Shown piece by piece: positions 9,660-19,383 of a stretch of DNA of 64,000 nt. Source of the stretch: an uncultured Aquimarina sp. (GTDB lineage: Bacteria; Bacteroidota; Bacteroidia; Flavobacteriales; Flavobacteriaceae). Location: contig CANMLW010000008.1 of assembly GCA_947498705.1 (NCBI GenBank), forward strand, positions 1 to 64,000, read 5' to 3'. The position numbers were made by a program, and so were the translations under genes. Position 1 is the stretch's first letter. Each line of letters starts with the position of its first letter. The notes beneath the pieces were generated by a model, which was not told where the DNA came from, made no database searches, and saw nothing but the letters and a program-made list of their open reading frames with translations.

Positions 9660-9973
9660 GTACGGCTATTTTTTTAAAGCCTTTTGAAATAAGGACATAA
9701 AAGTAAAATCAAAAACCGCCTTTGTACACAAAGGCGGTTTTTTGTAATAATCAAATAATAACACTAACCATCAATTTTGAAAAATTTGATTATTACTCAA
9801 GTAACTAACTAAATCTATGAAAAATTATATCTTTTTCTACTCATAAGACGTCATCTTTAAAACTGTGTTACATTAGTATTTTCTTTTTAACACTTTTAAA
9901 GCTATTTTTAACGTTTTAGGAATGATGATATCATTATAACTTTATAATTTGTCATTCATAATTTGTAAATGAT
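9660..9973. other. Intergenic region after the hybrid kinase
   Basis: 314 bases. It holds the kinase terminator at 9711-9743 and then AT-rich sequence. Just before the next gene, TATAATTTG-type stretches around 9940-9965 approach the Bacteroidota -7 consensus but do not match it exactly. Confidence 0.5.
9711..9743 (+). terminator. Terminator of the hybrid kinase gene
   Basis: Perfect 14-bp stem (AAAAACCGCCTTTG / CAAAGGCGGTTTTT) with loop TACA, followed by T residues, about 50 bases after the stop. Confidence 0.9.
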
Positions 9974-10336
9974 ATGAGTAAAAAAACCGTTGTTGTTGGT
10001 GCCTCTACCAAAACAGATAGATATTCGAACAGAGCTATTCACAGATTAGTAAGTTATAATCATCCTGTCGTGGCGATAGGAGTAATGAAAGGAGAAGTTG
10101 CAGGGGTTCCGATTCAAAAAGGATATAAGGTAGATGATCAAATAGATACCGTTACCATGTATATACATCCTTTACGACAACCACCCGTTTATGATGATAT
10201 TATCAATTTAAAGCCCAAAAGAGTTATTTTTAATCCAGGCACAGAAAACCCAGAGTTTTTTCAAAAGCTTAAAGATGTTGGTATCAAAGTAGAAATAGCA
10301 TGTACACTAGTTCTACTTTCTACGAATCAATATTAG
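9974..10336 (+). CDS. CoA-binding domain protein (YccU-like)
   Basis: A 120-aa cytosolic Rossmann-fold protein. The N-terminus [17 protein letters not shown] is the nucleotide/CoA-binding loop of the CoA_binding_2 family, and [12 protein letters not shown] with the closing [10 protein letters not shown]-like segment ([11 protein letters not shown]) completes the domain. Members bind CoA; the physiological role is not established. Its 3' end overlaps that of the convergent symporter gene by 24 bases, so the two transcripts are antisense there. Confidence 0.85.
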   Translation: MSKKTVVVGASTKTDRYSNRAIHRLVSYNHPVVAIGVMKGEVAGVPIQKGYKVDDQIDTVTMYIHPLRQPPVYDDIINLKPKRVIFNPGTENPEFFQKLKDVGIKVEIACTLVLLSTNQY

Positions 10337-11806
10337 GCCTAAAAATGTTAAAAGACCATTAATAATCAGTATCTCAAAACCAATTTGGTAATATAATTCT
10401 GATGCAATTTTTTCAGAAGTACTCCAAGAGTTTTCTGTAGAAAAATAAACATATAACTGAGAAGCTAGATTTATCAAAATAGATAAAATTACCGAAGTCA
10501 TGCTGATAATGGGAACAAGTTTATCTTTCACCTTAAATTTGGTGAATAACCCTAAAGCATATAAACCTAGTAATGGTCCATAAGTAAAACCTGCAAATTT
10601 AAAAAGCTTCATTATTACACTTTCATCTTGAATGATATATTTAAAAGCTATAATCACTATAACTAAAATAATAGAGAAAAGAACATGAATTTTTTTCCTA
10701 ACTTTTTCTTGATCTCCTGGAGTGTATTTTTTTTCAATATCAAGTATATCGATACTAAAAGATGTTGTCAAAGAGGTTAAGGCACTATCTGCACTACTGT
10801 ATGCTGCTGCAATCAACCCTAAAATAAAAAAGATAGCAATTCCATACCCTAGATCACTTTGAGTAGCAATGGCTGGAAAAAGCTGATCTTTTTGAGCGTC
10901 GATACCGTGTTGTGAAGCATATATTGTTAATAGAAGGCCAAGACTTAAAAAAATAAAATTTACAATGGTAAGCACTATGGTAAATGAAAATATATTTTTT
11001 TGAGCATCCTTTAAGTTTCTGCAAGTAAGGTTTTTTTGCATCATATCCTGATCTAGTCCTGTCATTACAATGGCAAAAAACGCTCCCGAGAAAAATTGTT
11101 TCCAAAAGGAGTTGACACTTTTAATATCGTCAAAAAAGAACATTTTAGAAAGGTCGCTGTCCAAAACATAACCAAATAAATTAGACGCTGTAATACCAAG
11201 ATCAGCGGCAACATAATATACCGCTACACCAACTGCAATCAGCATGAACAAGGTTTGTAACGTATCAGTCCATACAATAGTTTTAATTCCTGACTTGAAA
11301 GTATATAACCAGATTAATAAAATCGTAATAATAACGGTAACCCAAAAAGGCACACCTAGCGCATCAAAGAGAATCGTCTGTAATACATTGGCAACAAGAA
11401 ATAGCCTAAAACTAGCTCCAATGACCCTGGATAGTATGAAAAAAGAAGCCCCCGTTTTATAAGAGTACGTGCCAAAACGTTTTTCTAAATAGGTATATAT
11501 AGAGGTAAGGTTAAGTTTATAATATAAAGGCAATAATATGGTGCCGATCACAATATAACCTATAATATAGCCTAAAACCACTTGCATATAACTAAATTGT
11601 GAATCCTTTACCCATCCTGGAACTGATATAAATGTTACGCCACTTAAAGAGGCTCCTATCATACCAAAAGCTACTACATACCAAGGAGATTGTCTGTTGG
11701 CCTTAAAAAATGTATCATTGTTAGCATTTTTACCTGTAAAATATGAGATTAAAAGAAGAACCCCGAAATATGCTGCAATAAGAAGCAGGATGTGTAATGG
11801 TTGCAT
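10313..11806 (-). CDS. Sodium:solute symporter family protein
   Basis: A 497-aa integral membrane protein with about 13 hydrophobic helices, matching the SSS family (SGLT/PutP fold) in length. Family signs include the N-terminal [18 protein letters not shown], the [15 protein letters not shown] helix, the [14 protein letters not shown] segment and [17 protein letters not shown] near residue 335, which resembles the Na+-site region. It would take up an unknown organic solute using a sodium gradient, which suits a marine organism. The substrate cannot be read from sequence. It is the last gene of a leftward run beginning at lnt. Confidence 0.92.
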   Translation of the reverse strand: MQPLHILLLIAAYFGVLLLISYFTGKNANNDTFFKANRQSPWYVVAFGMIGASLSGVTFISVPGWVKDSQFSYMQVVLGYIIGYIVIGTILLPLYYKLNLTSIYTYLEKRFGTYSYKTGASFFILSRVIGASFRLFLVANVLQTILFDALGVPFWVTVIITILLIWLYTFKSGIKTIVWTDTLQTLFMLIAVGVAVYYVAADLGITASNLFGYVLDSDLSKMFFFDDIKSVNSFWKQFFSGAFFAIVMTGLDQDMMQKNLTCRNLKDAQKNIFSFTIVLTIVNFIFLSLGLLLTIYASQHGIDAQKDQLFPAIATQSDLGYGIAIFFILGLIAAAYSSADSALTSLTTSFSIDILDIEKKYTPGDQEKVRKKIHVLFSIILVIVIIAFKYIIQDESVIMKLFKFAGFTYGPLLGLYALGLFTKFKVKDKLVPIISMTSVILSILINLASQLYVYFSTENSWSTSEKIASELYYQIGFEILIINGLLTFLGLILIRRK

Positions 11807-11868
11807 GAATTTTGGTTAAAATGAATTACCAAAGTACAATTTTTTGATAAAAATTGAATCAAATTGTG

Positions 11869-12435
11869 TTATAACCTAATTACAAAATGTTCTTTTACCT
11901 GTTCTTGTCTAATAAATACGAACCCTAGCCAATAAGTGTCTATAGTAACCGTTACACTAGGATGCTTTTTAATCATATTCCAGATGGTTACATTCTCTTT
12001 GGTTTGGTGTATTTTGTTACATAATAGTAAAGAATCATTATGAGTTTTAGAGAATAAGGTGTCAAGTTCGATAGATACACATTGTGATACATCCAGATAT
12101 ATTAGATCATAGTTGCTTTTATCTATTTTGCGAGAAATTGTAACTTGATTATTAAGTGAGATAATTTGTTGAATAAGATGAGGTGTATTTTCTAATAGTA
12201 AAACATTTTTATATCTTAAATAAGATAGTAATCGATCCAATAGGGTTAGGTGTTTGTAGTTAAGAGATGGTTTGTTTTGTTGTTTATAAATCGATTTGAT
12301 AAGAGAATAAGACGCTTTTTTTTTACGATTGTAGAAACATTTGGTAACCAAAGAATATACAAAAGGTGAGTGTACCCCATGTTGATTGGTTGATTTGATC
12401 AGAAATCTGAAATATTCCTTAATTCGAAATAGCAT
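11869..12435 (-). CDS. Degenerate class I SAM methyltransferase-like protein
   Basis: A 188-aa soluble protein. The N-terminus (FLIKSTNQHGVHSPFVYSLV) and C-terminus (TIDTYWLGFVFIRQEQVKEHFVIRL) are those of a Bacteroidota methyltransferase family that is usually longer. In this copy the SAM-binding region is shortened: the expected E-x-G-x-x-x-G loop is replaced by LLLENTPHLIQ, and several strands appear to be missing. It probably keeps the fold but may not bind SAM. It lies 15 bases after the ABC-F gene and is likely co-transcribed with it. Confidence 0.7.
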   Translation of the reverse strand: MLFRIKEYFRFLIKSTNQHGVHSPFVYSLVTKCFYNRKKKASYSLIKSIYKQQNKPSLNYKHLTLLDRLLSYLRYKNVLLLENTPHLIQQIISLNNQVTISRKIDKSNYDLIYLDVSQCVSIELDTLFSKTHNDSLLLCNKIHQTKENVTIWNMIKKHPSVTVTIDTYWLGFVFIRQEQVKEHFVIRL

Positions 12436-12450
12436 ATATTTTAATTGAAA

Positions 12451-14319
12451 TTAACCTTCCATCTTTTCAGAAAGTTCTAACCATCTCATTTCATTATCTT
12501 CGATATCTTGTATAATCTTCTGAAGCTTCTGTGACTCTTCATTAATTTTATCGCCTTCCAGATCTCCTTGGGCAAATAGGTTTTCAATTTCTTTTTTTCG
12601 AAGCTCTAATTTTTTAAGATCTCGCTCAATTCTATTAAACTCTTTTTGCTCATTATAGGATAGAGCGGTTTTATTATCTTTTTTCCATGAGTTTTTAACC
12701 TTTGGCTCTGTAAGAGTTTCTATTTTGACTTCAGGCTCTTTGCTACTTTCATAAATTCGATAGTCTGTATAATTACCAGGAAAATCTTGTATGACTCCTT
12801 TGCCTTTAAAAACAAATAGGTGATCTACAATTTTATCCATAAAATATCGATCGTGTGAAACCACCATCAAACATCCTGGAAAATCCAACAAAAAGTTTTC
12901 GAGTACATTTAAAGTAACAATATCGAGGTCGTTAGTAGGTTCATCGAGAATTAAAAAGTTAGGATTTTGAATTAAAACGGTGCACAAATAAAGCCTTTTT
13001 CGTTCCCCACCACTAAGTTTTTCTACAAAATCATATTGTTTTTTGCGATCAAAAAGAAAACGTTCTAATAATTGCTGAGCAGAGATTTGTCTGCCTTTTT
13101 TTAGCGGAATATAATCTCCAAACTCTCGTATTACTTCGATTACCTTTTGCCCTTCCTTAATTGTAATGCCTTTTTGGGTGTAATACCCAAATTTGATGGT
13201 GTCACCGATAACAATTTTACCGTGATCGGGGGTAGTTGCACCGGTAATCATATTTAAAAAAGTAGATTTTCCTGTACCATTTTTACCAATAATACCAACA
13301 CGCTCTCCTTTTTTGAAGACATATTCGAATTTATCTAATAGTAGAAGATCATTATAACTTTTAGAAATTTTATGAAGCTCGAGTATTTTACTACCCATAC
13401 GTTCCATATTAATTTCGAGTTGTACTTCATGATCATTACGGCGTTTGTGTGCTCGTTCTTTGATTTCATAGAAATCATCGATCCTGGATTTAGATTTGGT
13501 AGTACGAGCTTTTGGCTGCCTTCGCATCCAGTCTAGTTCCTTTTTATAAAGTTGTTTTGCCTTTTCCGTAGTAATTTGCTCATTAGCAATTCTTGCCTCT
13601 TTATTGTTCAAATAGTACGCATAATTCCCTTTGTAGCTATAGAGTTGACCGTTCTCTAATTCTACGATTTCATTACATACATTTTCAAGAAAATAACGGT
13701 CATGAGTGACCATAAATAGTGTAAAGTTTTCTTTTGCAAAATACTCTTCTAACCATTCGATCATTTCTAAATCCAAATGGTTGGTAGGCTCATCCAGATA
13801 TAGTAATTCGGGTTTGCTTAATAAAATATTAGCAAGTGCAAGACGTTTTTTTTGTCCTCCGGATAGGTCACTTACTTTTTTACTTAGATCATCTAGCTTT
13901 AGTTTAAAGAGAATTTGTTTGTATTGTGTTTCAAAGTCCCAGGCATTATTGGCATCCATTTGTTCAAATGCATGTTGGTAAGCTTCTGTATCTTCTGGGT
14001 TTTGCAGTGCTTTTTCATACGTATCAATTACCCGAAGTATTTCATTGTCTGATGCAAAGATGGTTTGCTCAATGGTAAGATTGGGGTCTAAATTTGGTTC
14101 TTGCGGTAGGAATGCTACTTTTAAGTTTTTACGATAAACGACTTGACCTTCATCGGGCTCTTCGTCACCTGCAATAATATTTAGAAGCGATGTTTTTCCA
14201 GTTCCGTTTTTGGCTACAAAACCAATTTTTTGGCCTTCATTAATACCGAAAGAGATACCCTTAAAGAGAATACGTTCTCCAAAGGATTTTGCTATATTTT
14301 CTACTGATACGTAATTCAC
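12451..14319 (-). CDS. ABC-F family ATPase (Uup-like)
   Basis: A 622-aa cytosolic protein with two ABC ATPase domains and no membrane segments. Walker A motifs are GFVAKNGTGKTSLLN (about 32-46) and GIIGKNGTGKSTFLN (about 341-355); signature motifs are LSGGQKKR and LSGGERKR; Walker B/His-switch segments are LLYLDEPTNHLD and LILDEPTNDLD. An interdomain linker and a C-terminal charged coiled coil (about 555-620) match Uup/Rup proteins. ABC-F proteins act on the ribosome or, for Uup, on DNA transposon excision and ribosome assembly. Antibiotic-resistance function is not indicated. Confidence 0.93.
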   Translation of the reverse strand: MNYVSVENIAKSFGERILFKGISFGINEGQKIGFVAKNGTGKTSLLNIIAGDEEPDEGQVVYRKNLKVAFLPQEPNLDPNLTIEQTIFASDNEILRVIDTYEKALQNPEDTEAYQHAFEQMDANNAWDFETQYKQILFKLKLDDLSKKVSDLSGGQKKRLALANILLSKPELLYLDEPTNHLDLEMIEWLEEYFAKENFTLFMVTHDRYFLENVCNEIVELENGQLYSYKGNYAYYLNNKEARIANEQITTEKAKQLYKKELDWMRRQPKARTTKSKSRIDDFYEIKERAHKRRNDHEVQLEINMERMGSKILELHKISKSYNDLLLLDKFEYVFKKGERVGIIGKNGTGKSTFLNMITGATTPDHGKIVIGDTIKFGYYTQKGITIKEGQKVIEVIREFGDYIPLKKGRQISAQQLLERFLFDRKKQYDFVEKLSGGERKRLYLCTVLIQNPNFLILDEPTNDLDIVTLNVLENFLLDFPGCLMVVSHDRYFMDKIVDHLFVFKGKGVIQDFPGNYTDYRIYESSKEPEVKIETLTEPKVKNSWKKDNKTALSYNEQKEFNRIERDLKKLELRKKEIENLFAQGDLEGDKINEESQKLQKIIQDIEDNEMRWLELSEKMEG

Positions 14320-14409
14320 AATTTTATATAAAGACGTAAAGGTACAAGGTTTCTAGGTTAGATAGAAACAAAGTTTTAAAGAAACTTTATTTGTAAGAAT
14401 AAACAGTAT

Positions 14410-15987
14410 TTAATGATTCCTTCGCCGTGTTATCGTGAAAAGAAAAATACCAATAGACAGAAAAACAGCAATTCTGGCCAAATAGTTTCCTGCTTTTACA
14501 TAGAAAGTTACTTTGTCATTTGTGATAAGTGTACCTTTTAATACTCCTTGTTTTTCATAACCAAGAGATGAGGTAATATTTCCGGTTTGATCTATAATGG
14601 CAGAAATTCCTGTATTGGCACTACGGGCGATACTTCTGCGAGTTTCTATTGCTCTAAGCTTAGCAAATGATAGGTGCTGTTGGTGTCCTTGCGTATTTCC
14701 CCACCACGCATCGTTAGTAATAATTGCTAAAAAGTCTGCATTATTTCTAATGTAGCCCGTTACAAACTCACCATAAATACTTTCATAGCAAATTAAAGGA
14801 GCAATCCCCACATCATCCTTACTAAAAAATACTTCTCTGTCTTCTTGAGTAGTTTTTTTGGCAACGGTACCACCAAGGTCTATCATGGCATCTCCAAGAA
14901 TTGGTTTAAGAACACTTTGATACGGGAAATTTTCTACTCCTACAACCAACTTTGATTTATGGTATAATTCATTGTTGCCATCGGGGCTAACAAAAAAAGC
15001 AGAGTTGTAATCATCATAAAAAACATTTTCTTTATAAATGTTAGTTTGTTTACGTATCCTTTTGGGGTCGTTAAATACGTCAATAAGCGATATCCCGGAT
15101 AAGAAATTTGCATTAGGGTATGATGTTAATATTTTTTGAGCAGTTTTCTTGGCGATCGAATTAGAAAAATTAGTTAATCTATTATTATCTGCAAACACTG
15201 TTTCTGGAGCAATAATAAAATCTGTTGAAGAGGTAGCGGCTTTTTGAGTCAATGATGTTAATAAGGTACCAATACGATCATCGCTAGTATTGTATTTTTC
15301 TGTATAAGGGTTGATATTAGGTTGTAGAATGACAACTTCTATAGTTTTGCCTTTTTCTGTATAAGTTTTTAATAGAATAATAGAAATCAGGATAGGAATT
15401 AAGATTATTAACCCATTACGAAGTATCGATCGATATAGTATAGATTTATCTTTATGTTCGATAAATAGTAATATACTTTTATATATTCCAATATTTACAA
15501 CCCAAACCCAAAGAGTTCCTCCAAAAGTACCCGTATATTCATACCATTGTATCCAAGAAGTGAAGTTTGCAAATCCGTTACCTAAGTTTAACCAGGGCCA
15601 TGATACTTGCCATTGCAAATGAAAATATTCAAAGGCCATCCAAAAGCAAATCAAAAATAGACTTGCAATAGAAAAAGTTGCTCTTTTTGCTACGATATGG
15701 TATATCAAAAAAACGATAGTCATTAATAGACTGTTAACAAGCACTGCAATCCACATGCCGATTGGAGTAGAATTATAAATCCACCAAGTGGTTATGATAT
15801 TCCATACGAAAAATGAAGTGTATGCAAGTCCAAAAAGATTGGTTTTACTGTATCTATTATAGCGAATGCTATGTTCTACTACTAATAAAGGGACAAATCC
15901 AAAAAATAAGAATAATGGGAAACCATATGTTGGCCAACTTATGGCGAGTAACAATCCGGTCAGGATAGCAAACAGAATGTTTTTCAT
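14410..15987 (-). CDS. lnt: Apolipoprotein N-acyltransferase
   Basis: A 525-aa inner-membrane enzyme that adds the third acyl chain to lipoproteins. The first ~205 residues form several membrane helices. The nitrilase-like periplasmic domain follows, with the catalytic triad Glu262 (IIAPETVF), Lys344 (LYHKSKLV) and Cys400 (PLICYESIYG). A final helix near 500-520 closes the protein. Length is typical. It stands about 90 bases upstream of the ABC-F gene on the same strand and is divergent from pssA, so lipoprotein and phospholipid synthesis genes share one intergenic region. Confidence 0.95.
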   Translation of the reverse strand: MKNILFAILTGLLLAISWPTYGFPLFLFFGFVPLLVVEHSIRYNRYSKTNLFGLAYTSFFVWNIITTWWIYNSTPIGMWIAVLVNSLLMTIVFLIYHIVAKRATFSIASLFLICFWMAFEYFHLQWQVSWPWLNLGNGFANFTSWIQWYEYTGTFGGTLWVWVVNIGIYKSILLFIEHKDKSILYRSILRNGLIILIPILISIILLKTYTEKGKTIEVVILQPNINPYTEKYNTSDDRIGTLLTSLTQKAATSSTDFIIAPETVFADNNRLTNFSNSIAKKTAQKILTSYPNANFLSGISLIDVFNDPKRIRKQTNIYKENVFYDDYNSAFFVSPDGNNELYHKSKLVVGVENFPYQSVLKPILGDAMIDLGGTVAKKTTQEDREVFFSKDDVGIAPLICYESIYGEFVTGYIRNNADFLAIITNDAWWGNTQGHQQHLSFAKLRAIETRRSIARSANTGISAIIDQTGNITSSLGYEKQGVLKGTLITNDKVTFYVKAGNYLARIAVFLSIGIFLFTITRRRNH

Positions 15988-16147
15988 AAATAGTTGTATA
16001 ATCGCTATATAATAATAACGAAATTAAACTTATTTGGTTACAAAAAATAAAATTGAATGCTTCTTTTTTGTTAAGCTTAGATACTGTTATTTTAAAACTA
16101 TGTTAGTAGACTCGAATAGTTTATTATTTTTACAAAAAATCAAATTT

Positions 16148-16915
16148 ATGTCTATCAAAAAGCATGTTCCTAATTTTATTACTTTGCTCAATCTTTTTTG
16201 TGGCTCTATTGCTGTTATTTTTGCAGTACAAGGACATTTACAACTTGCTGCTCTTTTTGTGTTACTGGGGATAGGTTTTGATTTTTTTGATGGTTTGGCA
16301 GCCCGTATATTAGATGTTAGGAGTGAATTAGGATTGCAGCTCGATTCATTGGCAGATATGGTAACTAGTGGGGTGGTGCCAGGAATTGTAATGTACCAAT
16401 TGCTTACACAAGTTTTTGGGAAACCATTTTATGTGGTTTCTAGCTCCTGGAATTCTGAAGAAGCTTTGTCTGATTCTTGGATATCTTATTTGCCTTTATT
16501 AGGATTGTTAATTACACTAGCTTCGGCATATCGATTGGCTAAATTTAATATTGATACACGTCAAACTACATCATTTATAGGATTGCCAACCCCTGCAAAT
16601 ACTTTACTGATAATTAGCTTGCCGCTCATACTCATTTATCAGCAAGAAGCATGGATTCATGAAATTATTCTTAATAGATGGTTTTTGATAGGACTAACAC
16701 TATTAAGTTGTTATTTATTGAATGCAGAAATTAGCTTATTTGCTTTAAAATTTAAAACCTGGAGTTTTTCAGAGAATAAAATACGGTACATATTTTTATT
16801 ACTTACAATTGTTCTATTGATATTTTTAAAATTTGTTGCCATTCCTTGTGTTATTTTACTTTATATAGTATTATCATTAATATTTGGTGATAAGTATAAA
16901 AAAAAGCAGGACTAG
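16148..16915 (+). CDS. pssA: CDP-diacylglycerol--serine O-phosphatidyltransferase
   Basis: Makes phosphatidylserine, precursor of phosphatidylethanolamine. The CDP-alcohol phosphotransferase signature is present: DFFDGLAARILD followed by SELGLQLDSLADM (pattern D-G-x2-A-R-x8-G-x3-D). Multiple membrane helices run through the 255 residues. I chose ATG 16148 (MSIKKHVPNFITLLNL) because homologues begin there; the longer in-frame start at 16034 would add 38 residues of low-complexity, intergenic-like sequence. The stop codon lies inside a hairpin. Confidence 0.93.
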   Translation: MSIKKHVPNFITLLNLFCGSIAVIFAVQGHLQLAALFVLLGIGFDFFDGLAARILDVRSELGLQLDSLADMVTSGVVPGIVMYQLLTQVFGKPFYVVSSSWNSEEALSDSWISYLPLLGLLITLASAYRLAKFNIDTRQTTSFIGLPTPANTLLIISLPLILIYQQEAWIHEIILNRWFLIGLTLLSCYLLNAEISLFALKFKTWSFSENKIRYIFLLLTIVLLIFLKFVAIPCVILLYIVLSLIFGDKYKKKQD

Positions 16916-16925
16916 CCTGCTTCTT
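16900..16925 (-). terminator. Terminator overlapping the pssA stop, best oriented for the minus strand
   Basis: Stem AAGCAGG / CCTGCTT with a five-base loop. On the minus strand it is followed by eight T residues, so it fits as the terminator of the small peptide gene ending at 16958. On the plus strand the tail is not T-rich. Confidence 0.65.
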
Positions 16926-16957
16926 GTTCTAAAAGTTTGCTCGCATTTTAAGACTGT

Positions 16958-17110
16958 CTAACCGCAAACAGAAGATCCTACTATACAGCATGGGTGTTGT
17001 AGGTTTTGACTTAAACTACAATCGATATACCAATTACCAGCGTTGATTTCTCGTTGTTGTTGCTTTTCTAAAATCTGAACTTCCTGTAAGTTTAAAATAC
17101 TTCGTAACAT
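16958..17110 (-). CDS. 50-aa leader-peptide-like (bacteriocin/RiPP-type) small protein
   Basis: Short gene found by reading the minus strand between pssA and the TetR gene. The peptide starts MLRSILNLQEVQILEKQQQ and continues REINAG before a Cys-containing C-terminus (NWYIDCSLSQNL..., CCIVGSSVCG), with Cys at 31, 41, 42 and 49. Bacteroidota small peptides exported by Cys-protease ABC transporters share this form: a short hydrophilic leader with L-x-K-x-E-Q-x-x-I-N-G-G, then a Cys-rich core. Here the usual GG is AG. No modification or export gene is adjacent. A T-tailed hairpin follows the stop. Coding status and function are inferred from form only. Confidence 0.6.
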   Translation of the reverse strand: MLRSILNLQEVQILEKQQQREINAGNWYIDCSLSQNLQHPCCIVGSSVCG

Positions 17111-17405
17111 AGTTTAAAAGGTTTAATGTGAATACTACTTTAAATTGGATGTTATTAAAGATAAATCATATCGATTATATAGGAAACATAAATATTTGAT
17201 TTGTAATTAAAATTATGATATTCTGAATTTTAAGGTTTTTAAACTGTTTTTTGTTAGGAGAGTTTATTAATAAACATCGAAATCACATTTTAATAAATAA
17301 TAACTCATGAGTTAATAAGAAAACTTTTAAATGTAAATATATTTTGTTTAACAAAAATGCAATTCAGTAAAACATTTTGTATTTTTGTATATAGATATAT
17401 GAGTT
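17111..17405. other. Intergenic region between the small peptide and the TetR operon
   Basis: 295 AT-rich bases holding the promoters of both divergent genes. A TATTTTTG element at 17380-17387, 18 bases before the TetR gene, matches the Bacteroidota -7 box; a clear TTTG at the right distance is lacking. No SD is seen for the peptide gene. Confidence 0.5.
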
Positions 17406-18059
17406 ATGAAAAAAAAACATAAAATCACTTCAGAAAAGATTATAGAGTTGTATATGAACGATGTACTGCTTTTATCAGAACCTCATTCATCCGTCTATGC
17501 TTTTGCAAAGCGACATGATTTTGAGGAGTCCGAATTTTATCAACATTTCAGTAGTTTTGAAAATATTGAGAAATTTATTTTTGCTTCTTTTTGTGATCAA
17601 GCCATTATTTTGCTCGAGCAGTCTAAGGAATATATTGATTTTAATGAAAAGCAAAAATTGTTAAGTTTTTATTATACTTTTTTTGAAATACTTTCTGCAA
17701 ATAGATCGTATGTGGTAACGTTTCTTCAAAAACATAGAAGTAAACTAAAATCTTTAAAATCTCTTTCTAGGTTAAAAGAGTCTTATCTAAGTTTTGTTGA
17801 TGGTTTGGATCTAGAGAAAATAGATTTTAAAAAAGAAAGATTTAATAGTATTCAAGATAAGGGTTTTAAGGAGGCAGCATGGGTTCAATTACTGGTTGTG
17901 TTAGAGTTTTGGTTAAATGATGAATCTAAAGGATTTGAGAAAACCGATATTTTTATTGAAAAATCGATTCGAGCTACGTTTGATTTAATTAGCATAGCTC
18001 CCATCAAAAGTGTTGTGGATTTAGTAAAGTTTGTGTGGAAAGAAAAAATGAATGTATGA
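17406..18059 (+). CDS. TetR family transcriptional regulator
   Basis: A 217-aa regulator. Residues about 8-60 form the TetR DNA-binding helix-turn-helix (TSEKIIELYMND, then SSVYAFAKRHDFEESEFYQHFSSFENIEKFI), where the Y-x-H-F segment is the family's recognition helix end. The remaining all-helical part is the ligand-binding domain; the ligand is unknown. It heads an operon with an ABC1 kinase and a flavin reductase, overlapping or abutting the next gene, so it probably controls its own operon. Confidence 0.88.
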   Translation: MKKKHKITSEKIIELYMNDVLLLSEPHSSVYAFAKRHDFEESEFYQHFSSFENIEKFIFASFCDQAIILLEQSKEYIDFNEKQKLLSFYYTFFEILSANRSYVVTFLQKHRSKLKSLKSLSRLKESYLSFVDGLDLEKIDFKKERFNSIQDKGFKEAAWVQLLVVLEFWLNDESKGFEKTDIFIEKSIRATFDLISIAPIKSVVDLVKFVWKEKMNV

Positions 18060-19383
18060 TATGAAATCAATTAATAAAATTCCTACGTCAAAAATAGAAA
18101 GAGCTTCTAAATTAATTTCTACTGGTCTGAAAGTTGGTGTGAATTATGCTAAATACTACGGTGATACGGTTGTGAAATCTAAAGAGAAAGCAAAAGAGAA
18201 TCTTAATGAAGCTAATGCAGATGATATTTATAATGGCCTTAAAACATTGAAAGGTTCTGCATTAAAAGTGGCTCAAATGTTAAGTATGGAAAAAAATATA
18301 CTTCCAAGAGCTTATGTAGAAAAATTTTCGTTAGCACAATTTTCTGTACCTCCATTATCCGCTCCTCTTGTGATAAAAACATTCAAAAAGTATTTTAATA
18401 AAGTACCTACTGAAGTATTTGATACTTTTTCGACAGAATCTGTTAACGCGGCTAGTATAGGGCAGGTTCATAAAGCAACAAAAGAAGGAAGACAGCTTGC
18501 TGTTAAAATTCAATATCCAGGAGTAGCAGAAAGCATATCGTCAGATCTTGCTCTTGTTAAACCAATAGCAATTAAAATGTTTAATATTAAAGGAAAAGGA
18601 TCTGATGAATATTTTAAAGAAGTAGAAGACAAACTAATTGAAGAGACTAATTATGATCTTGAATTGGAGCAAAGTATAGAGATAATTGAAAAATGTAAAA
18701 ATATAGAAGGACTAAAATTTCCTAATTATTACCCAAAATATTCTTCAAATAGGATATTAACTATGGATTGGATGGATGGTGTGCATCTTTCTGAGTTTAC
18801 AGCGCGAAATAAAAGTATAGAGAAGGCAAATCAAATAGGACAATCATTATGGGATTTTTATATGTTCCAAATTCATATTCTTAAAAAAGTGCATGCAGAT
18901 CCACATCCTGGTAATTTCCTGGTATCTGATACCAATGAATTAATCGTTATTGATTTTGGTTGCATGAAACAAATTCCTAATGAATTCTATGTACCTTATT
19001 TTGAGCTTGCAGAAAGAGAAAATATCAATGATTCAAAGTTTTTTGAAAAAAAATTGTATGAATTAGAAATTTTAAGAAATGATGATTCTCCTTACGAAAA
19101 GAAATTTTTTAATGATCTATTTTATGAAATGCTGTCATTATTTACAAAACCATTTCAAGAGGAAGTTTTTGATTTTTCAGATGAAGTTTTCTATAAAAAA
19201 ATAGCTGATTTAGGGCAGAAATATGCCAAAAGTTCAGAAATAAAAAAAATGAATGGAAATAGAGGGTCTAAACATTTTATTTACATGAATAGAACCTTTT
19301 TTGGATTGTATAATTTGATGCACGATTTAAAATCTACCAGTATCAAGATTAATAATTTTAAGAGTATAGGGAATGCATTTTAA
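18052..19383 (+). CDS. ABC1/AarF (UbiB/COQ8-like) atypical kinase
   Basis: A 443-aa protein-kinase-like ATPase of the UbiB family. Visible motifs are LKGSALKVAQML near residues 67-77 (the KxGQ region), NAASIGQVH (the Ala-rich nucleotide loop), AVKIQYPG with the ATP-binding Lys, VHADPHPGNF and VIDFG. The KxGQ motif reads KVAQ here, a Gly-to-Ala change. Family members support isoprenoid quinone synthesis or lipid homeostasis. The start may be 18052 (8-base overlap with the TetR gene) or ATG 18061. The downstream flavin reductase overlaps its end. Confidence 0.9.
   Translation: MYDMKSINKIPTSKIERASKLISTGLKVGVNYAKYYGDTVVKSKEKAKENLNEANADDIYNGLKTLKGSALKVAQMLSMEKNILPRAYVEKFSLAQFSVPPLSAPLVIKTFKKYFNKVPTEVFDTFSTESVNAASIGQVHKATKEGRQLAVKIQYPGVAESISSDLALVKPIAIKMFNIKGKGSDEYFKEVEDKLIEETNYDLELEQSIEIIEKCKNIEGLKFPNYYPKYSSNRILTMDWMDGVHLSEFTARNKSIEKANQIGQSLWDFYMFQIHILKKVHADPHPGNFLVSDTNELIVIDFGCMKQIPNEFYVPYFELAERENINDSKFFEKKLYELEILRNDDSPYEKKFFNDLFYEMLSLFTKPFQEEVFDFSDEVFYKKIADLGQKYAKSSEIKKMNGNRGSKHFIYMNRTFFGLYNLMHDLKSTSIKINNFKSIGNAF

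Noticed and set aside
16034-16147. 38-residue upstream extension of pssA
   Set aside because: The added residues look like translated intergenic DNA, and family proteins begin at the ATG at 16148.
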